A DNA stretch of 64,000 bases from Carboxylicivirga mesophila (GTDB lineage Bacteria > Bacteroidota > Bacteroidia > Bacteroidales > Marinilabiliaceae): NCBI RefSeq assembly GCF_018271975.1, contig NZ_JAGUCN010000029.1, forward strand, positions 1 through 64,000, written 5' to 3'. Below, piece after piece: positions 8,743 to 16,893 of this stretch (its first letter is position 1; every line of letters begins with the position of its first letter). The notes beneath the pieces were generated by a model. It searched no databases, was not told where the DNA came from, and worked only from the letters and a program-made list of their open reading frames with translations. The position numbers and the translations under genes were made by a program.

Positions 8743-9911
8743 TTACCAAGGTTTAAGGTTTTAGTATCATTTATAATCTTTGGATTTAGCCAGTCATCAA
8801 CATTATCAAACAACAACTGAAACAATGAGCGCTGTGTAATCACAAAACGCCCTGTCAAGCTCATCCCCTTTCTAAGTGAGCCTTCAACATCGTTCTTTAG
8901 CTTCAGATGATCATCGGACAAGCGACACCTGATTAAATAGCGATAGGTATCATTCATCAGTACCACATCATCGGCGACCTCCATTACTTGTGCACTTAAC
9001 AGTCCCCATTGATTGTAATCATAGGTATCAATCTGCAACTGAACGGCCATACCCGGATGTATAAACCCAATATCCGCAGGACTGACGTAACACTCTGCAA
9101 TCAATTCCTCTTCAGGCGACAAATAAGCGATGTGCTGATTTTCGTTGAGTATATGTCCTGGCGCAATGCTCATGAAGTCGATAAGACTACCAGCAAATGG
9201 CGCCGTAATAATGTACTGGTTCTGTTGCTGTCTGAGTTGCTCAATGCGGCCCTCCAGTTCATGAATAGCCAAGGTATAGTCTCGTCGTTCACTTTCCCAG
9301 CGAGCTTTGGTTGAAGTTTGGAATGTCAGTAACTCATTACGAGCTACGTCCAATTTAAAGGAATCTTCCTGGAACGTTGTTAATGGTACAACTCCAGCGG
9401 CATACAATTCGGCTGTTCTGTCAAAATCAATGTTGAGCTTTTGTATTTTCCCCTGGTAAGCATTTAGTGTGTTTGTGTATTCATCCCTTTCTTTCTTATA
9501 TAACGAAGTAAGAAGTTTATCAGTATCTCTTTCTTTCAGCAAAACTGATAAGTCAGCAACATAATTCTGCTGCAAAACGATCTGCTGATGATTAATAGCC
9601 ATCTCATTCTGAATTCCGCTCTGGTGAAGCCTAACAAGGGTATCAGCCTTACTAACTTTTGCATTCTCTTTGATGTAGCAATCGACTACTCTGGCTGTTA
9701 AGGGCGATACAATAGCTACTTTTTTATTTTCAGAGGTGATGATTCCCCGGCTTTGAACAGATACATCTACATAAATAAAAGGCAGGGCGCAAAAAGTCAG
9801 AAGTAAAATCACTAAAATCACCCAATACAAAGCATATCCGCGATAAAAGTTAGCGGAATAGTAATTGAATTTATTTTTAAGCTGATCAAATTTGGGTGTA
9901 TCAGTGGGCAT
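8739..9911 (-). CDS. HlyD-family periplasmic adaptor of the peptide exporter
   Basis: The 390-residue protein has a short cytoplasmic N-terminus, one transmembrane segment (roughly 28-50, LYWVILVILLLTFCALPFIY), a lipoyl-like strand region (IITSENKKVAIVSPLTARVV), a long helical hairpin (about 110-220) and a second half with YIITAPFAGSLIDF, the form of HlyD/EmrA membrane-fusion proteins. It links an inner-membrane exporter to an outer-membrane channel. It overlaps the C39 exporter start by four bases. No TolC-like gene is nearby, so a channel from elsewhere would be needed. A hairpin lies just before its start codon. Confidence 0.92.
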   Translation of the reverse strand: MPTDTPKFDQLKNKFNYYSANFYRGYALYWVILVILLLTFCALPFIYVDVSVQSRGIITSENKKVAIVSPLTARVVDCYIKENAKVSKADTLVRLHQSGIQNEMAINHQQIVLQQNYVADLSVLLKERDTDKLLTSLYKKERDEYTNTLNAYQGKIQKLNIDFDRTAELYAAGVVPLTTFQEDSFKLDVARNELLTFQTSTKARWESERRDYTLAIHELEGRIEQLRQQQNQYIITAPFAGSLIDFMSIAPGHILNENQHIAYLSPEEELIAECYVSPADIGFIHPGMAVQLQIDTYDYNQWGLLSAQVMEVADDVVLMNDTYRYLIRCRLSDDHLKLKNDVEGSLRKGMSLTGRFVITQRSLFQLLFDNVDDWLNPKIINDTKTLNLGK

Positions 9912-9917
9912 GTTATC

Positions 9918-9944
9918 AATTGCTACATCCCGAAAATAGCAATT
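9918..9944. other. Inverted repeat before the hlyD-type start codon
   Basis: AATTGCTA at 9918-9925 and TAGCAATT at 9937-9944 are perfect complements separated by 11 bases. The hairpin ends only 7 bases before the ATG of the adaptor gene (minus strand). There is no T-run on that strand after it, so translation control or an mRNA end is more likely than termination. Confidence 0.45.
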
Positions 9945-9990
9945 TTATTTAAGATTAAGCAACAATGGCTTTCCTGCCAACAATATCGCG

Positions 9991-10251
9991 TTACTTAGAT
10001 GCCCTTACTTTGCTGGTTACTATCCAACGAATACCATCTTTAAAATAACCATCCTCTTCGTATAGAAAGCTGTTGGTTTCCTTTGAGAAAAATATCTCAG
10101 CTCCCAAAGAGGTCATCATATCGATGTAGAAATAGAGCATACGCACAGACATACACAGCCGCCCGGCTAACTCAATAGGTGAACCAGTTGCTTTGCCTCT
10201 GATTTCGGTATCAATCAGGGCGATTGTTTTATGTACTTCGTGCTGCGCCAA
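9991..10251 (-). CDS. Small winged-helix-like regulator in peptide-export cassette
   Basis: The 86-residue product resembles the N-terminal winged-helix half of WYL/HTH_11-type proteins: GSPIELAGRLCMSVRMLYFYIDMMTSLGAEIFFSKE (given in part: ELAGRLCMSVRMLYFYID) reads as a helix-turn-helix followed by a wing, and ends in a short basic tail KVRASK. There is no effector domain. The start is a TTG at 10251; no in-frame ATG precedes the HTH, and an AAGGAG lies 9 bases before the TTG, an unusually good ribosome site for this phylum. It lies between the leader peptide gene and the adaptor gene on the same strand, so it is the obvious candidate to regulate the export cassette. DNA binding is inferred. 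Confidence 0.72.
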   Translation of the reverse strand: MAQHEVHKTIALIDTEIRGKATGSPIELAGRLCMSVRMLYFYIDMMTSLGAEIFFSKETNSFLYEEDGYFKDGIRWIVTSKVRASK

Positions 10252-10284
10252 TATCGTACTCTCCTTTCCAATTAAGATGAGGAT

Positions 10285-10358
10285 AAAGAAGGTGAGGGGT
10301 ACTAGGTGAGATAATGTGAGAATCGGGAATCTATAAGGGAAACCGCCTCACCTTCTTT
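10285..10358. repeat. 13-bp perfect inverted repeat between peptide gene and HTH gene
   Basis: AAAGAAGGTGAGG at 10285-10297 and CCTCACCTTCTTT at 10346-10358 are perfectly complementary with a 48-base interior. The interior repeats GGTGAG (10305-10310) and GTGAG (10316-10320). A second hairpin, AGTCTG-cgtt-CAGACT, lies at 10372-10387. These sit in the 222-base gap downstream of the leader peptide gene and in the 5' region of the HTH gene; they could be an mRNA stem separating high peptide from low exporter expression, or a binding site. Confidence 0.5.
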
Positions 10359-10473
10359 GGTTCCTACAAACAGTCTGCGTTCAGACTTAACTAATCGGGA
10401 TAGTTTTATATATTTTTATTGTTTTCATATATCGTGCTTGTCCAAAGCCCAATTTTCAATGCTAAAAATTTTG

Positions 10474-10617
10474 CTATAACTTAATTTTAGATCCTTCGTC
10501 TTGAACAGGTGAATTTAGATCGCCCTCTCCTCCAACTATCTTTTTCAAAAAAGCGGCATCTTTTGCCATAAACTTTTTATATTGCTCTTGTTTTTTTGAA
10601 TTAACTACAGACTTCAT
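10474..10617 (-). CDS. Double-glycine leader peptide (candidate exported peptide)
   Basis: I found this 47-residue frame by translating the gap between the HTH gene and the CHAT gene. It starts with ATG at 10617 (MKSVVNSKKQEQYKKFMAKD...) and ends at TAG 10474-10476. Residues 1-30 form a basic amphipathic leader ending in AAFLKKIVGG; the Gly-Gly at 29-30 with hydrophobic residues at -4, -7 and -8 matches substrates of C39 exporters. Cleavage would release a 17-residue, mostly polar peptide beginning EGDLNSPVQ and ending KIKL, without Cys. The gene lies on the same strand and just upstream of the HTH, HlyD and C39 exporter genes. Signal peptide, bacteriocin-like toxin or chance frame cannot be separated by sequence alone; the size, charge and context make a real gene likely. 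Confidence 0.72.
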   Translation of the reverse strand: MKSVVNSKKQEQYKKFMAKDAAFLKKIVGGEGDLNSPVQDEGSKIKL

Positions 10618-10701
10618 GATACTATCGTATTAATGGTTTCTATAGGTTAATTGCAGAAATCGGGAATCGTAACACCTTTTTTTGAACTTTTTTTTAAGAA
10701 A

Positions 10702-13700
10702 ATGAGAAGCATATACGCTATAACCCTCATAATGTGCCTATTAAGCCTAGTAAAAAAAAGTTATTCTCAAGAAAATAATGACTACATAATATATTTTACG
10801 AAGTATTATTCTGCAGAAAATTTCTCAAAAGCAGCTGAAATTGGAGCTCAAATATTGTCATCGGAAGACTTGCGCCCTAAGGATGATGAACGCTTTCGCC
10901 TGCTATACAAAACAATCAGATCCTTTGTTTATGCTCAAGAAACTGAGAAAGGTTATAAGTTTCTCAACTCAATTGATTTAAATCAGGATGATCAACTATT
11001 TGCGTTTTATATCAAATTATACTGTGGCATTCTTTCGATAAACCTTAAATATGACAATCGTGGCAAAACCATATTGAATCAACTAATACAAGATAACTCT
11101 GATGCTTTTTTGGTTGACTCTGTGAAAGCAAAAATATACCATAATCTTTCAGTTATTTATGGTAATGAGGAGCAACATGCACTAAGGCTTGAGTACCTGA
11201 GTAAATCCTTTGAACTTGAAAAAAAGACACTATTAAACAATGCGAACTACGAGAACTACAACCTTTCTGTTGAAGTTTATAGTTCCACATTATATAGCAC
11301 GTACAGGCAATATGAAGCTGCCTATCGCGTTTTACAGGAAGCACTTGCAATGCCTTTTAATCACACAATTAATAACAATAACCATGCACTTTATCAGAAT
11401 TATGTTGATCTTCTATTAATAATGGGTAAAGAAGATAAGGCAAAACTTATAATTCAAAACCTCAGTGCCTTTTATAAAAACAAATCTCAGTATTTTCTCG
11501 ATGAGTATGCATCATTATTAGTTTCACTTGCTTACCATTATTACCAGCAAAACAATTATACAAGCACAATACTTTATGCTACCAGAGCACTTTCTACAAC
11601 ACCATTGAACCAAGGACGTATAAATACCCGTATCTCGGCAAATCGAATGCTTGCAGGGCTATACTATGAATTGCAGCAAAATGATAAAATGGAATACTAC
11701 TTATTGCAAGGTATAATTGAATGTAAACAAACTGATAAAAAACATCTTGCCAACGCTTACCTTTCTGCGGGACAAAAATTTGCAAAAATCTATGAAGATG
11801 ATGTTGCATACGCCTATATCGATTCAGCCAAGCACCTATATTACAACCAATTAAATCTTCCTTTAAACAGACATTTTGAAAATATTCTTGCACTAGCCTA
11901 CTTTGATCTTGGTCAATATACACAGAGCTTGGTGCATCTTAACAATGTAACTAAAGTCTTAGAAGGCAACAGCAATTACACTCATTACCTATTTTGGGAT
12001 AACTATTACGAAAAAGCCTTATGCTACAAACATCTGGAGCAATTTAGTGAGGCAAATGACCTACTGAGTAATGTAATTAGTGAAATGCTTACAAAATATC
12101 CTCACTTACAGGATAACTCATCAACTATACAGAATAGCCGAATTGCCTTTCTATACCGGAAAGTGAATATTGCGCTCTCCAACAATCTTTACAGTCAATA
12201 CGAAGAAAGCGGTGACATAAATACACTTCATGAAGCCATGGCCTCCATTGAAGTTGCAGGTAATGGACTGGACTTGTTAAGGAGTAAGCAAAACTATGAC
12301 CGTGATCGCCTGATAACAGGTGAAATGTACTACGATTTCACTTTGCAGAGTACTAAAGTAGCCATGGCACTATACAATGCCACAAAAAACCGAGATTACC
12401 TGGAGCAAGCCTTTTCATTTATTCAAAAAGGTAAATCATATGCTTTGCTTCAAGGCGTAGCAGACAAGAACTATAAGCTCAACTCAGGCGTACCCATTGA
12501 AATAATCAATCAACTTAATCATCACAAAGAGCAATACGACCGATATATGCAGCGCTACAATGAAGCTTTGTTTACTAACAAACCTGACAGTAGTCTTACC
12601 AACCAACTTAGTATAAAAATGAGCCTCTGCATGGCCAATATCGATAGCATCAACTCGTTTATAAAAAAGGATTTTCCACAGTATATAGAAGAACAGGCAA
12701 GAGTGCCTTCATTGTCTTTGGCTGAAACCCAAGAGCGCATTAACAAGAATCAAACCGTCATTGATTATTATCAAACAGAAGACGAAATAATTCGTTTTGT
12801 GATTGATAAGGATGCATACCGATGCGATATTATAAAAGTTAATACTGACTTTAATGATGCCTTACAATTAGTCTTAGATGAACTATCAACCCCTTTTATT
12901 GGACAACACTCACTTGAGCACATCCGGCATTTTGCAAAAGCTTCTTATACATTGTATAACAATCTTCTAAAAGATTTAGAACAAACAGTAATGGGTAAGG
13001 AGCTTATTATCATTCCCCATTCCGACCTTGCCTATCTGCCTTTTGAATCGTTATTAACAGAGGATGTTTCAAAGCAAAAACCACGTTTTAAAGAGTATCC
13101 CTGGCTGGTTAAAACACAAACTTTGAGCTATGCCTATAATACTGCCTTACTTGATTACCAGTCACATCAACCAGTTGAATTTAATCGTGTCATTGCTTTT
13201 GCTCCGGAGTATTGTGGCAAGGCCATACCTGATTCAATCGACTTCAGCGCTAATATGCTATTAGATTCATTGTTACCTCCTCTTGAAGGTGCCCAAAAGG
13301 AAATACTCTCTATAGAGCAAATATACACAACCAAGCTCTTTAAAGGCAAAGCTGCCAATAAAACCAATTTTATTGCATCTATGCAGGACAATGACATTAT
13401 ACATCTGGCCATGCATTCATTAAACGATGACATCCAACCATTTAACTCCCAAATCGTATTTGCTTCAAAAGATAGCCTCACAGGTAGTTTTACAGCCGCT
13501 GAGATATATAACTACAGCATCAAATCGCCATTAACAGTGCTCAGCTCGTGCAGCTCAGGAAGCGGTCAGAAAAAGAAGGGAGAGGGATTATTAAGCATTG
13601 CCAGAGCCTTTACATTTGCGGGCGTTGAATCACAAGTAATGACGCTCTGGCCGGTAAATGATGCTAGCGGGGCAGATATAACCAGTGAATTTTATAACGA

Positions 13701-13932
13701 ACTCAATAAAGGTATTGGCAAGAACAAGGCACTTCAAAACAGCAAACTCAATTACTTGTCAAAAGCAGACGGCATACATTCTCACCCATACTATTGGGCC
13801 AATTATGTTTTATCTGGCAATACAAATCCTATCAAACAAAAAATGCCAAAAGGCATTTTCATGTACCTTTTGGCATTTGCCATGTTATCTGTTGTTATAC
13901 TTTTTATATATGACAAAAAGCATTCGCGCTAA
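10702..13932 (+). CDS. TPR-CHAT protein (caspase-like protease) with C-terminal membrane anchor
   Basis: From the ATG at 10702 the product has 1076 residues; a TTG at 10651 opens the frame but the ATG gives a proper signal peptide (MRSIYAITLIMCLLSLVKKSYSQ in part, ending SYSQ). Residues ~30-480 are helical repeats of TPR type, ~500-720 a helical linker, and ~760-1040 a CHAT domain. The candidate catalytic dyad is His905 in HLAMHS and Cys950 in LSSCSSGSG, followed by GEGLLSIARAFTFAG and VMTLWPVND, all typical of CHAT. A single hydrophobic segment near 1052-1070 would anchor it, leaving the protease outside the cytoplasm. It is divergent from the leader peptide gene and convergent with an anti-sigma gene. 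Its substrate is unknown. Confidence 0.9.
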   Translation: MRSIYAITLIMCLLSLVKKSYSQENNDYIIYFTKYYSAENFSKAAEIGAQILSSEDLRPKDDERFRLLYKTIRSFVYAQETEKGYKFLNSIDLNQDDQLFAFYIKLYCGILSINLKYDNRGKTILNQLIQDNSDAFLVDSVKAKIYHNLSVIYGNEEQHALRLEYLSKSFELEKKTLLNNANYENYNLSVEVYSSTLYSTYRQYEAAYRVLQEALAMPFNHTINNNNHALYQNYVDLLLIMGKEDKAKLIIQNLSAFYKNKSQYFLDEYASLLVSLAYHYYQQNNYTSTILYATRALSTTPLNQGRINTRISANRMLAGLYYELQQNDKMEYYLLQGIIECKQTDKKHLANAYLSAGQKFAKIYEDDVAYAYIDSAKHLYYNQLNLPLNRHFENILALAYFDLGQYTQSLVHLNNVTKVLEGNSNYTHYLFWDNYYEKALCYKHLEQFSEANDLLSNVISEMLTKYPHLQDNSSTIQNSRIAFLYRKVNIALSNNLYSQYEESGDINTLHEAMASIEVAGNGLDLLRSKQNYDRDRLITGEMYYDFTLQSTKVAMALYNATKNRDYLEQAFSFIQKGKSYALLQGVADKNYKLNSGVPIEIINQLNHHKEQYDRYMQRYNEALFTNKPDSSLTNQLSIKMSLCMANIDSINSFIKKDFPQYIEEQARVPSLSLAETQERINKNQTVIDYYQTEDEIIRFVIDKDAYRCDIIKVNTDFNDALQLVLDELSTPFIGQHSLEHIRHFAKASYTLYNNLLKDLEQTVMGKELIIIPHSDLAYLPFESLLTEDVSKQKPRFKEYPWLVKTQTLSYAYNTALLDYQSHQPVEFNRVIAFAPEYCGKAIPDSIDFSANMLLDSLLPPLEGAQKEILSIEQIYTTKLFKGKAANKTNFIASMQDNDIIHLAMHSLNDDIQPFNSQIVFASKDSLTGSFTAAEIYNYSIKSPLTVLSSCSSGSGQKKKGEGLLSIARAFTFAGVESQVMTLWPVNDASGADITSEFYNELNKGIGKNKALQNSKLNYLSKADGIHSHPYYWANYVLSGNTNPIKQKMPKGIFMYLLAFAMLSVVILFIYDKKHSR

Positions 13933-14666
13933 GAATCAAGCTTGGCCAATATATCTTTAGCTTCTTTGGCGTATTTATTATTGCTTGTCATAATTTGAGT
14001 CAGCAGCAGTTCTGCATCCTTGTATTCTTCCAGTTTTAAATGACATAAAGCAAGGTACCATTTAACCTGCTCTTCGTAAAAAATAGCAATGTTTCTGGTG
14101 GCTTCAAGCTCATTTTTGGCTTCCTTTATCTCGCCAAGCTCCAGGTAGCAAAGTCCGGTAAAGAAACCTGCCAGCTCTTCATTTTCTTCACGCAATTCAT
14201 TAAAAGCCTCAATGGCGTTATTCATGTCACCGGAATGATACAACTCAAAGGCCATGTTAAAGCTACCCGACTGTTCTCCTCCTCTAACTGTTAAGTCAGC
14301 CCCATAAGGACTATAATATTCCACGAAGGCCTGATTTCCTGTATAGTTAGCATCTCTCAGCAACCCTAAGTAACTTCCTAATCCAATAACCACCACAACC
14401 GATGCAGCAGCCAGCCAGTAATTAATTTTGAAAGACGACTTTTTACTATCTTCTTCTGTAATAAATTCATTGCCTATATCTTTCAACTGCTTCCTGAAAT
14501 CGGAATAGTCCTCCTCATGATTAGCAATTGTGTAAAGCACCTCTTGCTGAAGCTTGACATCCTCTTTTAATCCTTCGTTATTGACTAACTCAGCCTTTAA
14601 CTCAGCGCGGTGTAAAGGATCCAGTTCGTTTGTAAACAACTGCAGTATTTTCTTATCATAATCCAT
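13929..14666 (-). CDS. Anti-sigma-like membrane protein with C-terminal TPR domain
   Basis: The 245-residue protein has an N-terminal ~80-residue region of the anti-sigma zinc-independent type (MDYDKKILQLFTNELDPL, ELKAELVNNEGLKEDV), one transmembrane helix (about 86-104, LAAASVVVVIGLGSYLG) and a periplasmic C-terminal half with TPR-like repeats (AFELYHSGDMNNAIEAFNEL, KWYLALCHLKLEEYKDAELL in part). It overlaps the end of the sigma-factor gene by 11 bases, so it is almost certainly its regulator. Its stop codon interlocks with that of the CHAT gene on the other strand. The TPR part could contact the TPRs of the CHAT protein; that is inference. Confidence 0.83.
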   Translation of the reverse strand: MDYDKKILQLFTNELDPLHRAELKAELVNNEGLKEDVKLQQEVLYTIANHEEDYSDFRKQLKDIGNEFITEEDSKKSSFKINYWLAAASVVVVIGLGSYLGLLRDANYTGNQAFVEYYSPYGADLTVRGGEQSGSFNMAFELYHSGDMNNAIEAFNELREENEELAGFFTGLCYLELGEIKEAKNELEATRNIAIFYEEQVKWYLALCHLKLEEYKDAELLLTQIMTSNNKYAKEAKDILAKLDS

Positions 14667-15231
14667 ACTTCAACTCCTTATATTCTGGATCTGCTTTAAT
14701 CATCTCCAGCAACTTTTTATTACACATCGATTTCCTATTCTTTGTGTATGCAACCGAACTAAATGCTAATTCGGTGGTGATATGCTCATTGGTAAAACCA
14801 ATAGCAACCAGCCTAAGCACATCCTGACATACCTTCTGAATCTTATTAAAGTACTTTAAGTATAAACGCCTCCGTTTCTCAAAAAGTTCTTTTTCATGAA
14901 TCTCGCTTTCCAATTCAGGTATCTCATCTGTCAACATCTGATAAACCGGTGTCACCTTTCTTTTTCGCAACTCAAAATGCCAAAGGTTCTTACAAATGGC
15001 AATAAAATAGGTTGAAAATTTTGAAACCAATATTGGCTTTTCTTTTTTTGAGTAGATGGCAATAAATGCTTCTTGCATAACTTGCATCGCATCCTCTTTG
15101 GTTCCGCTATTCTCCATCACAATATTACTCACTTGCTCCCAAACAAGCTGCATAATATACTTGATCAGCTTACTGTCTCTCGAGTAAACCGCATCTAACA
15201 ACTCACTATCTGTATACTTTCTTTTAAACAT
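14656..15231 (-). CDS. RNA polymerase ECF-like sigma factor
   Basis: The 191-residue protein has sigma region 2 (GTKEDAMQVMQEAFIAIYSK and FSTYFIAICKNLWHFELRKRK) and region 4 (LYLKYFNKIQKVCQDVLRLVAIGFTNEHITTELAFSSVAYTKNRKSMCNKKL in part). Region 4 is less canonical than in the sigma factor at 2644-3192: the usual GxSxxEIA turn reads GFTNEHITTEL. It precedes and overlaps the anti-sigma/TPR gene. The 172 bases upstream contain no recognisable auto-regulated promoter. It is the likely activator of a regulon that may include the neighbouring CHAT gene. Confidence 0.88.
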   Translation of the reverse strand: MFKRKYTDSELLDAVYSRDSKLIKYIMQLVWEQVSNIVMENSGTKEDAMQVMQEAFIAIYSKKEKPILVSKFSTYFIAICKNLWHFELRKRKVTPVYQMLTDEIPELESEIHEKELFEKRRRLYLKYFNKIQKVCQDVLRLVAIGFTNEHITTELAFSSVAYTKNRKSMCNKKLLEMIKADPEYKELKYGL

Positions 15232-15403
15232 CTTAATTGTTTTCCGCCACCAAAATAGTGATTTTAATTCAATTTTCTTTTAACCTAAGAAACGCAAAAA
15301 ATGAGATACTATCCAGTAAAATATTGATTTTTATCCGCATAACTATTATGTACATACGGCATCACACAACTAAATGTTGCACTAAATATGGATAAATAAT
15401 CGT

Positions 15404-16123
15404 CTACATTGCTAAGTAGAACTCTTTCGTAAGTGCAATATATTTATCTGAATACTTATGTCGGCCTTTATCCTCGATGATCATATCATCTAAGCATGCT
15501 TCTGCCACATCTTCTTTTATGAACTCCACCAATGCCCTGACATATTTTTTATTTGGTGTGGGACGAATATTTAAACGTTTATGCAAATACCACCCAACAT
15601 GCTTTGCTGAAGATATAAGCTCTTCACTCGAATCATAAGGAATAATAAGTGATAACTTTCCCTCTTCATGTGTTAATTGATAAGTGTATGCAACCAACTC
15701 CTTATAGGAAAGCGAGTCGGTATGGCGTGCCATAGTACGCGATTGATTTTCGCTTTTAAAAGCATTATTAAAAAAAGGCGGATTACATACTACATGATCA
15801 AATAAACCACAGGCTTCGGGTTTAAATGCCTGAAGTGGGCATAGTTCAACCAAAATCCGGTTGCTCCAATCCGACGCTTCAACATTGAAAGCGGCCTGCT
15901 GCACAGCTCCTTCATCAATATCAATGGCTGTGATCAAAGCTTTCGCATTTCGTTGGGCCATCATCAAAGCAATTAAGCCTGTTCCGGTACCAACATCCAA
16001 TAGGGATGAGCAGCTGTTAATATCGGCCCATGCCCCCAGAAGTACACCATCGGTCCCTACCTTCATGGCCGCTTGACTCTGGTGGATAGTAAACTGCTTA
16101 AACTGAAAGTAACTATTGGCCAT
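15404..16123 (-). CDS. trmN6: tRNA1(Val) (adenine-37-N6)-methyltransferase family
   Basis: The 239-residue protein is a class I SAM-dependent methyltransferase of the YfiC/TrmN6 family, which methylates N6 of A37 in tRNA-Val. Motif I is LLDVGTGTGL (residues 41-50) and the catalytic motif is NPPFF (114-118), typical of N6-adenine enzymes; the N-terminal FKQFTIHQSQAAMKVGTDGVLLG (in part) is also diagnostic. It is the last gene of a tight five-gene operon, starting two bases after the TIGR02757 gene. The three tRNA-Val(TAC) genes later in this window are potential substrates by family knowledge, since they carry A at 37. Confidence 0.88.
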   Translation of the reverse strand: MANSYFQFKQFTIHQSQAAMKVGTDGVLLGAWADINSCSSLLDVGTGTGLIALMMAQRNAKALITAIDIDEGAVQQAAFNVEASDWSNRILVELCPLQAFKPEACGLFDHVVCNPPFFNNAFKSENQSRTMARHTDSLSYKELVAYTYQLTHEEGKLSLIIPYDSSEELISSAKHVGWYLHKRLNIRPTPNKKYVRALVEFIKEDVAEACLDDMIIEDKGRHKYSDKYIALTKEFYLAM

Positions 16124-16125
16124 AC

Positions 16126-16890
16126 TTAAAAAGACTCATTGACTCCTAAACTAAACAAGGCGAAATCATATTTGACAGGATCGGCTGCATCAAACTCTCT
16201 CAGGGTTAACATGATCTCGTCCACCGCTTTAATATCATTTTGTTTACGCTTAAGAATACCTAACTGTCGTGATACGTTACCAGTGTGCACGTCTAACGGC
16301 AATAATAAATCAGCCGAAGAAATGCTTTGCCAGATACCAAAATCCACTCCCCGATTATCTTTTCGCACCATCCATCGTAAAAACATATTAAGCCGTTTGG
16401 CAGAAGAGCCTTTCTCTATATTTGCAATATGCTTTGAGGTCCTATCTGGAGCCTCAAAGCTCAAAAATACGGAACGAAAATGCACTAGAGCAGGTTTTAT
16501 ATCACCTGACTGATAGCGTGTGGTAAATAGCTGCTCAAGCCCACCTTGGCGTAGGTATATCGCCTTTAAAGCTTTTACAAAATACAAACAATCAACTGAA
16601 GAAAAGGTGCGGTAATAAAATGCCTCAAAACGCGACCATTCATTCTCGCTGGCATTCAACAGAAAATCACAGGGCGCATTCTCAAGCAAGCTCATTAATT
16701 GCTTCGCACTCTTTAATATCAGATCACGTCGCCCCCAGGCTATAGCAGCTGTCAAGAAAGCAGCTATTTCAATATCTTCTTTTTTGGTATACAGGCGTGG
16801 AATAGAAATGGGATCATCTTCTATAAATTCTGGCCGGTTATATTTATTCACCTTTTCATCCAGAAAGTCTTTAATTTCGATTAATTCCAT
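16126..16890 (-). CDS. TIGR02757 (DUF2400) family protein
   Basis: The 254-residue protein matches a conserved bacterial family of unknown function. Recognisable parts are DDPISIPRLYTKKEDIEIAAFLTAAIAWGRR near the N-terminus (in part), SAKRLNMFLRWMVRKDNRGVDFGIW and PLDVHTGNVSRQLGIL. The helical fold with a LDVHT/LGIL segment is reminiscent of HhH-GPD DNA glycosylase folds, which some annotators note; no catalytic role is demonstrated that I know of. It sits three bases after the LolD-like ATPase gene and two before trmN6. Confidence 0.85.
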   Translation of the reverse strand: MELIEIKDFLDEKVNKYNRPEFIEDDPISIPRLYTKKEDIEIAAFLTAAIAWGRRDLILKSAKQLMSLLENAPCDFLLNASENEWSRFEAFYYRTFSSVDCLYFVKALKAIYLRQGGLEQLFTTRYQSGDIKPALVHFRSVFLSFEAPDRTSKHIANIEKGSSAKRLNMFLRWMVRKDNRGVDFGIWQSISSADLLLPLDVHTGNVSRQLGILKRKQNDIKAVDEIMLTLREFDAADPVKYDFALFSLGVNESF

Positions 16891-16893
16891 CCC

